Assembly (NCBI RefSeq): GCF_900108585.1
Contig: NZ_UESZ01000001.1
Coordinates: forward strand, 620,001-684,000
Reading direction: 5' to 3'
From: Branchiibius hedensis
GTDB taxonomy: Bacteria; Actinomycetota; Actinomycetes; Actinomycetales; Dermatophilaceae
Length of the DNA stretch: 64,000 nucleotides
Shown piece by piece: positions 47,646 to 57,217 of the stretch (position 1 is its first letter; each line of letters starts with the position of its first letter). A program made the translations under genes and the position numbers. The notes under the pieces are model-generated. The model saw only the letters and a program-made list of their open reading frames with translations, searched no databases and was not told the DNA's origin.

Positions 47646-49294
47646 GTACCACTACACAACTGAACCGGTCCGGTGTTGCCGCGATCGACGACAGCGAGCT
47701 TCGCGGACGGGGTGACGCGCTGCGCACGGCAGTCACCGCGAGCGCGGGCATTCTGCCCGACGCCGATCTCGAGGCCGCGCGCAAAGCGCTCGACAAAGTC
47801 GGACAACGTACGGCGATCGGCGGCTCCCACACCGTCGTCGCGCTCGCCGGAGCGACCGGGAGCGGCAAGTCGTCGCTGTTCAACGCCCTTGCGGCAGAGC
47901 CGGTTTCGCGGATCGGTGCCCGACGCCCGACAACGTCCCGGCCCACCGCCGCCGTGTGGGGCCAAGATCCTGCCGGGCCGTTGCTGGACTGGCTGGGCGT
48001 CGCTGCGCGCCATCAGGTGCCGGCTGACGACCGCTTCGCAGAACTGCTCGACGGCCTCGTGCTGCTGGACCTACCGGACTTCGACTCGCGGGTGCCGGCC
48101 CACCGCCGCGAAGCCGACAGGGTGCTCGAGCGGGCGGACGTCTTCGTGTGGGTGACCGACCCGCAGAAGTACGCCGATGCGCTGTTGCACGACGAATACG
48201 TGCGCACGCTGGCGGCGCGACGGGCGCGCACGTTGGCCGTGCTGAACCAGGTTGACCGCCTCGACATCGATAACGCCGCCGCGTGCGCCGAAGACCTCAG
48301 CCGGTTGTTGGCCGCGGACGGTATCGGCTCCGTCGAGGTTGTGCAGACCTCGGCCGTCGACGGCCGGGGTGTCGATGACCTGGCTGCCCGGATCGGGGCG
48401 GTGGTCCAAGAGCACAATGCGGCCGAGCGCCGGTTGGTCGGGGATCTGGCCAGTGCGGCGACGCGGCTGCAGCCGTTGGTCGGATCGGCAGAACCCGAAC
48501 TGTCCCGGGGCAGTTCGGAGTTGGTGGCGGCCTTGTCCAAAGCGGCGGGCGTACCCGCGGTGGTGGACGCGGTTCGTCGAGACTACCGACGTGAGGCCAG
48601 CAAGTCCGGCGGTTGGCCGCTGACCCGCTGGGCTGCGCGGGTGCGGCGCTCGCCGTTGGACCGGCTGCACCTGCAGGATGTCGTCTCCGAACGGATCGGT
48701 CGCTCCGAAGCCAAGCGTCTGTTGGGGCGTACCTCCCTGCCGGAACCGACCGCGGCCGCCAAAGCCGAGGTCGATCTGGCGGCCCGTCACCTGGTCGATG
48801 AGGCGAGTGCGGGTCTGCCTGCGGTGTGGGCGGAGCGAATCGCCGACGTCGCAGATCCCCGTTCCGCCGATCTGCGTGACGCACTGGACCAAGCGGTACT
48901 GGCGACCGACATCAGCGCACGGCGGCCGCGCTGGTGGAGTGTGGTGTCGGCGATTCAGTGGGTGGCCTTCGCGGCTCTGGTCGCCGGTGCGCTGTGGCTG
49001 CTCGCGGCGGGAGTCCTTGGCCTGCTCAACCTGAGCATCGGCGTACCTCGATGGTTCGGGGTGCCGGCGCCGTTCTGGTTGGCCGGTGGGGGAGCGCTCG
49101 TCGGGGTTCTCACGGCTGCGCTGTCGCGCTGGTTGGCCGGTCTCGGAGCCCGGCGCCGGGCCGCGACGATCAACCGTCGCCTCGGTGCGGCGATCGACCA
49201 GGTCGCGCAGGAGCAGGTCCTGGCCCCGGTACGCGAGGTCCTCGATACCCATCGCACGGTGCGCGAGAACCTGGCCCGGGCCGCGCACGAATAG
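47642..49294 (+). CDS. Dynamin-like/YfjP-type GTPase, second of a pair
   Basis: 550 residues. P-loop GATGSGKS at 70-77, G3 region LDLPDFDSR, G4-like NQVD. Two hydrophobic segments near 430-500 (AFAALVAGALWLLAAGVLGL, PFWLAGGGALVGVL) suggest a membrane hairpin. Co-translated with the upstream GTPase (ATGA). The gene order GTPase pair, ssb, ettA is common in actinobacteria. Confidence 0.8.
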   Translation: MSTTTQLNRSGVAAIDDSELRGRGDALRTAVTASAGILPDADLEAARKALDKVGQRTAIGGSHTVVALAGATGSGKSSLFNALAAEPVSRIGARRPTTSRPTAAVWGQDPAGPLLDWLGVAARHQVPADDRFAELLDGLVLLDLPDFDSRVPAHRREADRVLERADVFVWVTDPQKYADALLHDEYVRTLAARRARTLAVLNQVDRLDIDNAAACAEDLSRLLAADGIGSVEVVQTSAVDGRGVDDLAARIGAVVQEHNAAERRLVGDLASAATRLQPLVGSAEPELSRGSSELVAALSKAAGVPAVVDAVRRDYRREASKSGGWPLTRWAARVRRSPLDRLHLQDVVSERIGRSEAKRLLGRTSLPEPTAAAKAEVDLAARHLVDEASAGLPAVWAERIADVADPRSADLRDALDQAVLATDISARRPRWWSVVSAIQWVAFAALVAGALWLLAAGVLGLLNLSIGVPRWFGVPAPFWLAGGGALVGVLTAALSRWLAGLGARRRAATINRRLGAAIDQVAQEQVLAPVREVLDTHRTVRENLARAAHE

Positions 49295-49307
49295 CCCCGC
49301 CGCGGGC

Positions 49308-49337
49308 TTTTCCACAGGCTGCCGCGCGTTATCCACA
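49308..49337 (+). promoter_or_regulatory. Two DnaA-box-like sites upstream of ssb
   Basis: TTTTCCACA (49308-49316) and a perfect TTATCCACA (49329-49337), same orientation, 21 bases apart (two helical turns), within the 132-base gap before ssb. The second lies in the loop of an inverted repeat TGCCGCG/CGCGGCA (49320-49347 region). DnaA control of ssb is a reasonable inference. Confidence 0.5.
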
Positions 49338-49426
49338 CAACGCGGCATCGCTCTGGTTCGGCGAAGCGCGCACCCGCAGGCTGGTTCCCATCGCGCGCAC
49401 CGGCGCGCATCAGAGGGGAGTCTGCA

Positions 49427-49960
49427 ATGTATGAGACAACAGTGACGCTGTGTGGCCGCCTGGTCGCCGACCCGGAACTGCGCCAAACCAGCAAGGGCAA
49501 CCTCGCGACCATGCGGGTTGCCGTCAACGAGCGCAAGCGGGAGTCCGGTGGAGGTTACTCGGACGGGAAGTCCAGCTTCTACTCGGTGTCCGCCTGGGGT
49601 GAACTGGGCGGTGAGGTCATGGACTGCCTGAGCAAGGGCAATCGCGTGGTGGTTCACGGCATTTTGCGGGTGAACGGTTATCAGTCCGACGGCCGCAATC
49701 TCGAGCGGGTCGAAGTGACCGCGGAGAACATCGGGCCGGACCTGCGGTTCGGTACGGCGTACTACCGGCCCCGTCCGCGGGGTAGCCGTGGCACCGACCA
49801 CGCTGCGCCGTCGTCGGTCGAGGCCGGTCCGGGGTCCTGGACCGGTCGGCAGCCCAGCGCGCCGCCGACCCAAGAGGAGGAATACACCGGCCCGTACGAC
49901 GTGGTCGACGACTCCGCGGAGCGGACGGAGACGCTGGAACCGGAGAGCATCGGCGCCTGA
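49427..49960 (+). CDS. ssb: Single-stranded DNA-binding protein
   Basis: 177 residues. OB fold over residues 1-105: TVTLCGRLVADPELRQTSKG, SFYSVSAWGELGGEV, GNRVVVHGILRVNGYQ. The C-terminal tail is acidic but ends ESIGA, not the DDIPF-type tip used to recruit partners, so this is likely a secondary SSB (SsbB type). GAGGGGAG precedes the ATG. Confidence 0.9.
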   Translation: MYETTVTLCGRLVADPELRQTSKGNLATMRVAVNERKRESGGGYSDGKSSFYSVSAWGELGGEVMDCLSKGNRVVVHGILRVNGYQSDGRNLERVEVTAENIGPDLRFGTAYYRPRPRGSRGTDHAAPSSVEAGPGSWTGRQPSAPPTQEEEYTGPYDVVDDSAERTETLEPESIGA

Positions 49961-49971
49961 AGAGGGGGCCT

Positions 49972-49994
49972 CCGGGCGGCCGTGCGCCGCCCGG
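49972..49994 (+). terminator. Hairpin after ssb
   Basis: Perfect 9-bp stem CCGGGCGGC/GCCGCCCGG with 5-base loop, 11 bases after the ssb stop, no T-run. Confidence 0.6.
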
Positions 49995-50072
49995 GGGATC
50001 CCGATACGCGATCTGGGGTCGCGGCCGATTCTCGATTGGGAGTCCGGTTGGGCGCCCGATAACCTTTGCGGC

Positions 50073-51755
50073 ATGGCCGAGTTCATCTACACCATGACCA
50101 AGGCGCGTAAGGCCGTTGGCGACAAGCTGATCCTTGACGACGTCAGCATGTCGTTCTACCCGGGCGCCAAGATCGGCGTCGTGGGGCCGAACGGTGCCGG
50201 TAAGTCCACGATCCTGAAGATCATGGCGGGTCTGGACCAGCCGTCCAACGGAGAAGCGCGACTCAGCCCCGGATACTCGGTGGGCATCCTGCTGCAGGAG
50301 CCGCCGTTGAACGAGGAGAAGGACGTTCGCGGCAACGTGGAGGAGGGCCTGGGTCAGATCAAGGACGACCTGGACCGCTTCAACGAGATCTCCACTCTGA
50401 TGGAAGATCCGAACGCCGACTTCGATGCGTTGCTGGCCGAGATGGGCACCCTGCAGGAGAAGATCGACGCCGCCGACGCGTGGGAGTTGGACTCGCAGAT
50501 CGAGCAAGCGATGGACGCTTTGCAGTGCCCGCCGGGGGATGCCGATGTGACGGTGCTGTCCGGTGGTGAGCGCCGCCGCGTGGCCCTGGCCAAGTTGCTG
50601 CTGTCGAAGCCGGACCTGTTGCTGTTGGACGAACCGACCAACCACCTCGACGCAGAGTCGGTGAACTGGCTCGAGCAGCACCTGGCTGCCTACCCGGGCA
50701 CCGTCCTGGCGGTGACCCACGACCGGTACTTCCTGGACAACGTGGCGCAGTGGATCGCGGAAGTCGACCGCGGGCGCCTTTACCCCTACGAAGGCAACTA
50801 CTCGACGTACCTGCAGAAGAAGGAAGAACGCCTTCAGGTGCAGGGCAAGAAGGACGCCAAACTGGCCAAGCGGCTGCGCGATGAGTTGGAGTGGGTGCGC
50901 TCCAACGCCAAGGCCCGCCAGACCAAGAGCAAGGCCCGGCTGGCCCGGTATGAGGAGATGGCCGCTGAAGCCGACCGGACCCGCAAGTTGGACTTCGAGG
51001 AGATCCAGATCCCGCCGGGCCCGCGGCTGGGTGCCCAGGTCATCGAGGTTTCCGACCTGAGCAAGGGCTTCGGTGAACGGGAACTGATCGAGGGGTTGTC
51101 CTTCACCCTGCCCCGTAACGGCATCGTGGGAGTGATCGGTCCGAACGGTGTCGGTAAGACGACGCTGTTCAAGACGATTGTCGGCCTGGAACAGCCGGAT
51201 TCCGGCTCCGTCAAGGTCGGTGAGACGGTTCAGATCAGCTACGTCGACCAGAACCGCTCCGGTATCGACCCGGACAAGTCGCTGTGGGAGGTCGTGTCCG
51301 ACGGCCTCGACCACATCGTTGTCGGAAAGGTCGAGATCCCCTCTCGCGCCTACGTTTCGCAGTTCGGGTTCAAAGGCCCGGACCAGCAGAAGAAGGCGGG
51401 TGTGCTGTCCGGTGGCGAGCGCAACCGGCTCAATCTGGCGCTCACGTTGAAGCAGGGCGGCAACCTGTTGCTGCTGGACGAGCCGACCAACGACCTGGAC
51501 GTCGAGACCCTCGGATCGCTGGAGAACGCGCTGCTGGCGTTTCCGGGGTGTGCGGTCGTGATCAGCCACGACCGGTGGTTCCTGGACCGCGTGGCCACGC
51601 ACATCCTGGCCTACGAAGGTACCGACGAGGACCCCTCGAAGTGGTACTGGTTCGAGGGCAACTTCGCGGCGTACGAGGAGAACAAGATCGAGCGGTTGGG
51701 TCCTGATGCGGCCCGTCCGCATCGGGTGACCCACCGCAGGTTGACCCGCGACTAG
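50073..51755 (+). CDS. ettA: Energy-dependent translational throttle protein EttA (ABC-F)
   Basis: 560-residue soluble ABC-F ATPase acting at the ribosomal E site. Two ABC domains: first with GPNGAGKST, LSGGERRRVAL and LLLDEPTNHLD; second with GPNGVGKTT, LSGGERNRLNL and LLLDEPTNDLD. The inter-domain linker and arm insert (TYLQKKEERLQVQGKKDA) match EttA. ATG at 50073; the longer upstream frame is the shadow of ssb. Confidence 0.96.
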   Translation: MAEFIYTMTKARKAVGDKLILDDVSMSFYPGAKIGVVGPNGAGKSTILKIMAGLDQPSNGEARLSPGYSVGILLQEPPLNEEKDVRGNVEEGLGQIKDDLDRFNEISTLMEDPNADFDALLAEMGTLQEKIDAADAWELDSQIEQAMDALQCPPGDADVTVLSGGERRRVALAKLLLSKPDLLLLDEPTNHLDAESVNWLEQHLAAYPGTVLAVTHDRYFLDNVAQWIAEVDRGRLYPYEGNYSTYLQKKEERLQVQGKKDAKLAKRLRDELEWVRSNAKARQTKSKARLARYEEMAAEADRTRKLDFEEIQIPPGPRLGAQVIEVSDLSKGFGERELIEGLSFTLPRNGIVGVIGPNGVGKTTLFKTIVGLEQPDSGSVKVGETVQISYVDQNRSGIDPDKSLWEVVSDGLDHIVVGKVEIPSRAYVSQFGFKGPDQQKKAGVLSGGERNRLNLALTLKQGGNLLLLDEPTNDLDVETLGSLENALLAFPGCAVVISHDRWFLDRVATHILAYEGTDEDPSKWYWFEGNFAAYEENKIERLGPDAARPHRVTHRRLTRD

Positions 51756-51809
51756 CGCGGCGACGCCCCGTGAAGGGGAGGTTGTCGACGGAGCGTTAGC
51801 GGCTGTGGC

Positions 51810-52802
51810 TCAGGTGTCGTAACGGCTCTTGGTCGTGTCCTGCTTGACCCGGACCATGCCTTCTTGAGCGACGGTGCACGCCAGGGTGCCGTCCTGGGCG
51901 AAGATCTTGCCGATCCCGAGGCCCCGGCCACCGGAGGCGGACGGCGACTCCTGGGTGTACAGCACCCACTCATCGATCCGCGCGGGCCGATGGAACCACA
52001 TCGAGTGGTCAAGGCTCGCCGGACGCAGTCGTTTGTCCGCCCACACCAGGCCGTGTCGACGCAGCACCGGCTCGAGCAGCGTGTAGTCGCTGGCGTACGC
52101 CAGAACAGCGGCATGGATCAGCGGGTCGTCGGGTAGCGGGGCGACCGCCTTCATCCACACGTTCTGACCGGCGTAGTGCTGGCGGCCGGGTTTGAAGTAC
52201 AGCGCGCCCTCGACGGTGCGCACATCCACGGCCCGGTTGATCCAGTGGTCGACCGCCGGATGCATACCGGCCAGACCCTCGAGCTCCTCCTTGGCGGTCC
52301 ACACCCGTTCCGGGTCAGGCACCGCCGGCATCGCTGCCTGGTGGTCCAGACCCTCCGCCGGTTCTTGGAACGACAACGTGCCGGACAGGATGGTCTGACC
52401 GCCTTGAAGGGCGTGGACCCGCCGCTGGGAGAAGGAGTTTCCGTCCCGCAGGTTCTCCACGGCGAAGTTGATCGGCGCCGCCGAGTCGCCCGGTCGGATG
52501 AAGTAGGCGTGCAGGCTGTGGATCCGACGCTCCGGGAGTCCGGCACCGCGCACACTCAACCCACCAGCCATCACGGTCTGGGCCAGCACCTGACCGCCGA
52601 AGGCACGCCGCTGCGGCGTGGGCTGGCTGGTGCCGACGAAGAGTTCCATGTCACGTTGTGACTGATCACTGAACGCGCCGGTGGTATCACTGACCTCCAG
52701 CGACCAACTGCCGGCCGGTTGGAGGTCGAGCACCTCGAGCAACTGTCCGAAGGTGTCCGCCGCGCCCGGGGCGGCGTCGTCGGAGGGCGGTAACGAACTC
52801 AC
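51810..52802 (-). CDS. tesB: Acyl-CoA thioesterase II
   Basis: 330 residues, double hot-dog fold. N-terminal half RRAFGGQVLAQTVMAGGLSV and LHAYFIRPGDS; C-terminal half ASLDHSMWFHRPARIDEWVLY with the catalytic Asp, and the paired Gln/Thr region near GLGIGKIFAQDGTLA. Hydrolyses acyl-CoA to free acid. GTG start at 52802 faces the 4HBT gene across a 50-base divergent gap. Confidence 0.92.
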   Translation of the reverse strand: MSSLPPSDDAAPGAADTFGQLLEVLDLQPAGSWSLEVSDTTGAFSDQSQRDMELFVGTSQPTPQRRAFGGQVLAQTVMAGGLSVRGAGLPERRIHSLHAYFIRPGDSAAPINFAVENLRDGNSFSQRRVHALQGGQTILSGTLSFQEPAEGLDHQAAMPAVPDPERVWTAKEELEGLAGMHPAVDHWINRAVDVRTVEGALYFKPGRQHYAGQNVWMKAVAPLPDDPLIHAAVLAYASDYTLLEPVLRRHGLVWADKRLRPASLDHSMWFHRPARIDEWVLYTQESPSASGGRGLGIGKIFAQDGTLACTVAQEGMVRVKQDTTKSRYDT

Positions 52803-52852
52803 AGTCGCTGACTCTATCCAGGTCGCGGATGCCGCTTTGCAAGGATGGGGGC

Positions 52853-53296
52853 ATGCCCGACTCGCCGACCGTCGTGACCGTTGACCTGCGCTGGTCGGAT
52901 CTGGATGCGTTGCGGCACGTCAACAACGTCCAGTTCCTCAGATTGCTCGAGGAAGCGCGGATCAAGGGATTCCATGAGTGGTTCGGTCCGGTACGCCGCT
53001 CCAACGGTCTGCTGGTCGCCCATGCCTCGATCGACTATCTGGACCAACTGCACTTCCGTGGTCAGGCGGTGGCGGTGCACCTGTGGGTCTCCCGGGTGGC
53101 GGGTGCGTCCTTCGACACCAGTTATGAGCTGTACGACTCGCCAGAGCCGGACGCCCGCTTGTGTGCCCGCGCGCTGACGACCCAGGTCGCCTTCGACATG
53201 ACCGATCAGAAACCGGTGCGCATCCCGGATGACCTGCGGGCCGTGCTGAGCGCGCACAGTGCCCCGCCGGTGACGATGAAACGGCGCGGCTCGTGA
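52853..53296 (+). CDS. 4-hydroxybenzoyl-CoA thioesterase-family protein
   Basis: 147 residues, single hot-dog domain. The motif RWSDLDALRHVNNVQFLRLLEE is the 4HBT active-site helix (Asp and His/Asn). Acyl-CoA thioesterase activity likely, substrate unknown. ATG at 52853 chosen for the family N-terminus. The next gene's GTG overlaps its stop. Confidence 0.88.
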   Translation: MPDSPTVVTVDLRWSDLDALRHVNNVQFLRLLEEARIKGFHEWFGPVRRSNGLLVAHASIDYLDQLHFRGQAVAVHLWVSRVAGASFDTSYELYDSPEPDARLCARALTTQVAFDMTDQKPVRIPDDLRAVLSAHSAPPVTMKRRGS

Positions 53297-53928
53297 GCAG
53301 TCTGCGCCTGGCCGACCAGGAGACCTGGGCGGACCTGAGCACGTACGTCGCCCGCGCCCGTCGCCTGGAGGAGGACGGCGCGATCCGCCTTCTGGCCTCC
53401 GGTACGGCGCTCGCAGCCTGGGTGGGAGTCGTCAAGGGGCGTGGTCTGCTGGGTGAGGGGACGACCGTGGGTCTGCGTGTCCTCGAACTGGCCGAACCGG
53501 CGAATCTCGATGTGGTGGTGAGCCTTTCGGCAGTCGCGGACCGGTTGGCCAGGCACAGCGACGATCACCGATTGCCGATCCCGCCGATGACGGTGCAGAC
53601 GACATGGGCGGCCGTTTCGCCGCCGCGCAGCGGATGGCGCCCGGTGACCCAGGTCCCCATCGAGACGCTGCGTCGCACGGCCACCGACGGTCTTGAGGCG
53701 TTGGCGGTCTCAGCCCGGGAGCCGCTGAGCGCCGTACGCCAGGAGACGGAACGCCAGCGCGTGTGGTCCGCGAGCATCCCTCTACCCGCAGCCGCCGACG
53801 GCTTGAGCGCCAGTGTCGCACTCGGTGCGCACGCGCTGGGCTTCCTCGTCGGCGACGAGGCGACGGTCTACACGGCCGGCCGGTGGTACCGACTGACCAC
53901 CCCGGCCGGCCACGTCCTGGTGCGTTGA
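53293..53928 (+). CDS. Conserved hypothetical protein
   Basis: 211 residues, not recognised. No signal peptide or membrane segment; alternating alpha/beta character, rich in Ala and Val. It begins with GTG overlapping the thioesterase stop by four bases, and the transporter start overlaps its own stop (TTGA), so it belongs to a three-gene transcript. The conserved position beside thioesterases is all that hints at function. Confidence 0.7.
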   Translation: MSSLRLADQETWADLSTYVARARRLEEDGAIRLLASGTALAAWVGVVKGRGLLGEGTTVGLRVLELAEPANLDVVVSLSAVADRLARHSDDHRLPIPPMTVQTTWAAVSPPRSGWRPVTQVPIETLRRTATDGLEALAVSAREPLSAVRQETERQRVWSASIPLPAAADGLSASVALGAHALGFLVGDEATVYTAGRWYRLTTPAGHVLVR

Positions 53929-55106
53929 CGGAGTCGACCGGCTCGGCCTCCCGGCCGATCACAGCCGGAATTGTCTGTGCCCTGGTGGGATTCACCAGTT
54001 CCTTCGTGGTGATCCTGACCGGTTTGACCGCGGTGGGTGCCAGCCCGCGTGAGGCTGCCAGCGGTCTGCTCTCCGTGAGCGTCACGATGGGTGCTGGGTC
54101 GATCCTGCTGGCGTCGTGGACACGCATCCCCATCACGGTCGCCTGGTCGACGCCGGGCGCGGCGCTGCTGGCCGCGACGGGTGTCGTCGCCGGTGGGTGG
54201 CCGGCAGCCGTCGGTGCGTTCCTGCTCACCGGCGCGCTGATCGTGCTGACCGGTTTGGTGTCGCGGCTGGGTGCGCTGATCGCCGCGATACCGACCGCCA
54301 TCGCCCAGGCGATGCTGGCCGGGATTCTCTTCCAGCTGTGCCTTGGTCCGGTGACCGGGATGGCCAAGGATCCGCTGGCCGTCGCGCCGGTCGTCGTCGT
54401 GTGGTTGCTCGCCCTGCGATTCTCGCCGCGCTGGGCCTCCCCGCTGGCGTTCTGCGCCGCAGCGGTGGTGATCGCGGTGCACCTGGCCCGGAGCAGCACC
54501 TCGATCCGCACCGACCAGTTGCTGCCCCACGTCGTCGTGACCACGCCGACGCTGACCTTCGGGGCAGTGATCGGGATCGCCTTGCCGCTGTACGTGGTGA
54601 CGATGGCATCCCAGAACGTCCCTGGCGTTGCGGTGATGAAAGGGCTTGGCTACCAAGTGCCCTGGCGGCGCTCGATGCTCGTCACCGGCGCCGGGACGGT
54701 GCTGGGTGCACCCGCCGGCGGCCATGCGATCAACCTCGCCGCGATCAGCGCCGCACTCGCCGCCGGACCGGAGGCCGGACCCGATCGATTCCGTCGCTGG
54801 ATCGCCAGCGTGACCTCCGGGGTGGTCGTGATCGGTCTGGGCCTGGCCGCCGGTGCGTTCGGTCAACTGGTGGTGCTGGCGCCGGCGGGAGTGATCGCCG
54901 CGGTTGCCGGCCTGGCGTTGATGTCGACCCTGGCCAGCAGTCTCACCGCCGCGATGGCGACGCCGGAGAACCACCTACCTGCGGTGCTCACCTTCGTCAC
55001 CGCGGCATCCGGCATCGCTGTCGCCGGTGTGAGTGCCGCGTTCTGGGCGTTGATCGTCGGCCTGATCGCCCGGGCAGTCCTGCAACGGCCGAGCAGCGCC
55101 GCCTGA
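53925..55106 (+). CDS. benE: BenE-family benzoate/H+ symporter-like transporter
   Basis: 393 residues with 11-12 membrane helices. BenE family: ITAGIVCALVGFTSSFVVIL, VAWSTPGAALLAATG, ALPLYVVTMASQNVPGVAVM (the NxPG element) and PAGGHAINLAAISAA. Aromatic-acid import is the family role, but no benzoate-catabolic genes are near. TTG at 53925 overlapping the upstream stop is the best start; the upstream open frame is a shadow. Confidence 0.85.
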   Translation: MTESTGSASRPITAGIVCALVGFTSSFVVILTGLTAVGASPREAASGLLSVSVTMGAGSILLASWTRIPITVAWSTPGAALLAATGVVAGGWPAAVGAFLLTGALIVLTGLVSRLGALIAAIPTAIAQAMLAGILFQLCLGPVTGMAKDPLAVAPVVVVWLLALRFSPRWASPLAFCAAAVVIAVHLARSSTSIRTDQLLPHVVVTTPTLTFGAVIGIALPLYVVTMASQNVPGVAVMKGLGYQVPWRRSMLVTGAGTVLGAPAGGHAINLAAISAALAAGPEAGPDRFRRWIASVTSGVVVIGLGLAAGAFGQLVVLAPAGVIAAVAGLALMSTLASSLTAAMATPENHLPAVLTFVTAASGIAVAGVSAAFWALIVGLIARAVLQRPSSAA

Positions 55107-55107
55107 T

Positions 55108-56796
55108 TCAGGACGTACGCCGCAGCCAGACGGCCGTGTCCGGTGCGACCTGGGTGCCGTCCCCATCGGGGTCGGAGTCCACCAGCACCTCGTGCCCTGG
55201 CGGGATCGTCACCGATGCGGCGGACAGGTTCGCCAGCATCGTGGTCTGCTCACCCGTCGTGCCGCGGATCGTGAAGCTCAGCACGTCCGGGTCGACGTCC
55301 GCCCAGGTCAACGAGCCGCCACCGATCCCGCGATCGCGACGCTCGGTCAGCAGCCTGCGGTAGAGCTCGAGCGAGGAGGCCGCGACGCCGACCTGCTGAT
55401 CGACGGCAAGGTCGGCGAACTCGGTCGGCTGCGGGAGCCAGGTGCGGCCGGTGTCGTTGAATCCGTAGGCAGGAGAGTCCTTTTCCCAGGTCATCGGGAT
55501 CCGGCAGCCATCTCGGCCCAACTCCGCACCCGCCGTACGAGCGAAGGTGGGATCCTGCCGGACCTCGTCCGGCAGGGCAGTGTGCTCGGGCAGCCCGAGT
55601 TCCTCGCCCTGGTAGATGTAGGCGCCGCCGGGCAACGCGAGCATGATCGTCGAGGCGGCACGCGCCCGCCGTGCCCCGAGCTCTTGATCGGGTTGGGTGT
55701 CGTCCGCGCCGATCCCGTTCGGACGGGCGGTGCCGACCGGCAGACCCAGTCTGCTGGCGTGCCGGACGACGTCGTGGTTCGACAGCACCCACGTCGTGGG
55801 CGCGCCCACGGCGTCGTCAGCCGCCAGGGACGCGGCGATGGTCGCGCGCAGTGAGTCGGCCTGCCACGGCGCGTTCAGATAGTCGAAGTTGAACGCCTGA
55901 TGGAACTCATCGGGGCGAACATAACGCGCCAGCCGCTCCGGCGGATCGACCCACGCCTCGGCGCACATCACCCGGTCCCGTGCCGAGTCGTAGCCTTCGG
56001 CATCCCGCGGGTTGTACCCGTCCAGGACCGCCCGCCACGACCGGTAGATCTCGTGCACGCCGTCCTGGTCCCACATCGGTGGTCGCTGGGTGGGGTCGGG
56101 CAGGTCGAGCATGTTCATCGGGCCCGACCAGTCCGGCAGTCCCTTCGCCTTGACGAGCCCGTGCGCAACGTCGACGCGGAAACCGTCCACTCCGCGGTCC
56201 AGCCAGAACCGCAGGATGTCTTCGAATTCGCTTCGTACCTGGGGATTTTCCCAGTTCAGGTCCGGTTGTTTGACGTCGAACAGGTGCAGGTACCACTGAC
56301 CGGGGCGGCCATCGGCTTCGCGGATCCGGGTCCAGGCGCCGCCGCCGAAGACGCTGCTCCAATCGTTCGGCGGCAGGGCCCCGTCGGCGCCGTCACCATC
56401 GCGGAAGATGTACCGGTCACGCTCGAGTGACCCCGGCCCGGCTGCGAGAGCCGCCTGGAACCACGCGTGCTCATCGGAGGTGTGGTTGGGCACCAGGTCG
56501 ACGATCACCCGCAGACCCAACTGGTGGGCCCGTGCGATGAGCGCATCGGCGTCGGACAGCGAACCGAAGACCGGATCGATATCGCGGTAGTCGGCGACGT
56601 CGTACCCGGCATCCGCCTGTGGTGAGACATAGAACGGCGAGAGCCACACCGCGTCGACGCCCAACTCCGCAAGGTAGGGCAGGCGGGCCGTGATACCCGG
56701 CAGGTCGCCGACTCCGTCACCGTTGCCGTCCGCCCAGGAGCGGGGATAGATCTGGTAGATGACTGCGTCGCGCCACCACGGCGTCGGGTTGGTCAA
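55108..56796 (-). CDS. Alpha-glucosidase, GH13 family
   Basis: 562-residue (beta/alpha)8 glucosidase for oligosaccharide alpha-1,4 or alpha-1,6 bonds. [17 protein letters not shown] at the start, [12 protein letters not shown], nucleophile Asp in [12 protein letters not shown], acid/base Glu in CAEAWVDPP, and SNHDVVRH. No signal peptide, so cytoplasmic; with malQ nearby it fits maltodextrin/glycogen metabolism. TTG at 56796 overlapping the glbO stop (TTGA) is the likely start. One base from convergent benE. Confidence 0.9.
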   Translation of the reverse strand: MTNPTPWWRDAVIYQIYPRSWADGNGDGVGDLPGITARLPYLAELGVDAVWLSPFYVSPQADAGYDVADYRDIDPVFGSLSDADALIARAHQLGLRVIVDLVPNHTSDEHAWFQAALAAGPGSLERDRYIFRDGDGADGALPPNDWSSVFGGGAWTRIREADGRPGQWYLHLFDVKQPDLNWENPQVRSEFEDILRFWLDRGVDGFRVDVAHGLVKAKGLPDWSGPMNMLDLPDPTQRPPMWDQDGVHEIYRSWRAVLDGYNPRDAEGYDSARDRVMCAEAWVDPPERLARYVRPDEFHQAFNFDYLNAPWQADSLRATIAASLAADDAVGAPTTWVLSNHDVVRHASRLGLPVGTARPNGIGADDTQPDQELGARRARAASTIMLALPGGAYIYQGEELGLPEHTALPDEVRQDPTFARTAGAELGRDGCRIPMTWEKDSPAYGFNDTGRTWLPQPTEFADLAVDQQVGVAASSLELYRRLLTERRDRGIGGGSLTWADVDPDVLSFTIRGTTGEQTTMLANLSAASVTIPPGHEVLVDSDPDGDGTQVAPDTAVWLRRTS

Positions 56797-57191
56797 GGCT
56801 GGGTCTCCTGCTTGTCGTCGAGGGTGTTCACCAAGGAGTACGCCGCGCGGGTGAGATAGTCGCGCAGGATCAGGTCGTGCGTGGGGTCCAGTTCGAGACT
56901 GTCGACCGCGCTCATCATGTGCACCAGCCACCGATCGCGCATGTCCGGTGTGACGGCGAACGGCATGTGCCGCATGCGCAGACGGGGATGCCCGCGTTCC
57001 TGGGAGTAGGTCGTCGGACCGCCCCAGTACTGCTCAAGGAACATTCGCAGCCGACGCTCCGCCGGTTCGAGATCCTCCTCGGGATACAACGCACGCAGCG
57101 GTTCGTCGGAGCGCACACCCTGGTAGAAGGCGGCGACCAACTTCCGGAAGGTCTCAGCGCCGCCGACCTGGTCATAGAACGTGTCCGTCAC
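56793..57191 (-). CDS. glbO: Group-II truncated hemoglobin (trHbO)
   Basis: 132-residue heme protein. With GTG at 57191 as residue 1, numbering matches M. tuberculosis trHbO: Tyr23 (B10), Tyr36 (CD1), proximal His75 (F8), Trp88 (G8). AAGGAG lies nine bases before this GTG, supporting it over the in-frame ATG at 57212. Binds O2; oxygen/NO chemistry or peroxidase roles are proposed for the family. It lies between mscS and the glucosidase gene, both in close contact, so one transcript is likely. Confidence 0.92.
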   Translation of the reverse strand: MTDTFYDQVGGAETFRKLVAAFYQGVRSDEPLRALYPEEDLEPAERRLRMFLEQYWGGPTTYSQERGHPRLRMRHMPFAVTPDMRDRWLVHMMSAVDSLELDPTHDLILRDYLTRAAYSLVNTLDDKQETQP

Positions 57192-57217
57192 AGCTCCAGT
57201 CTCCTTGGGCATCCGGG

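Noticed and set aside
49308-49337. Possible replication origin
   Set aside because: Only two DnaA-like boxes, no AT-rich unwinding region and no dnaA/dnaN genes nearby; kept as a promoter feature.
48071-51734. Two long minus-strand frames (671 and 705 codons) opposite the second GTPase, ssb and ettA
   Set aside because: Antisense shadows of well-supported genes; no recognisable domains.
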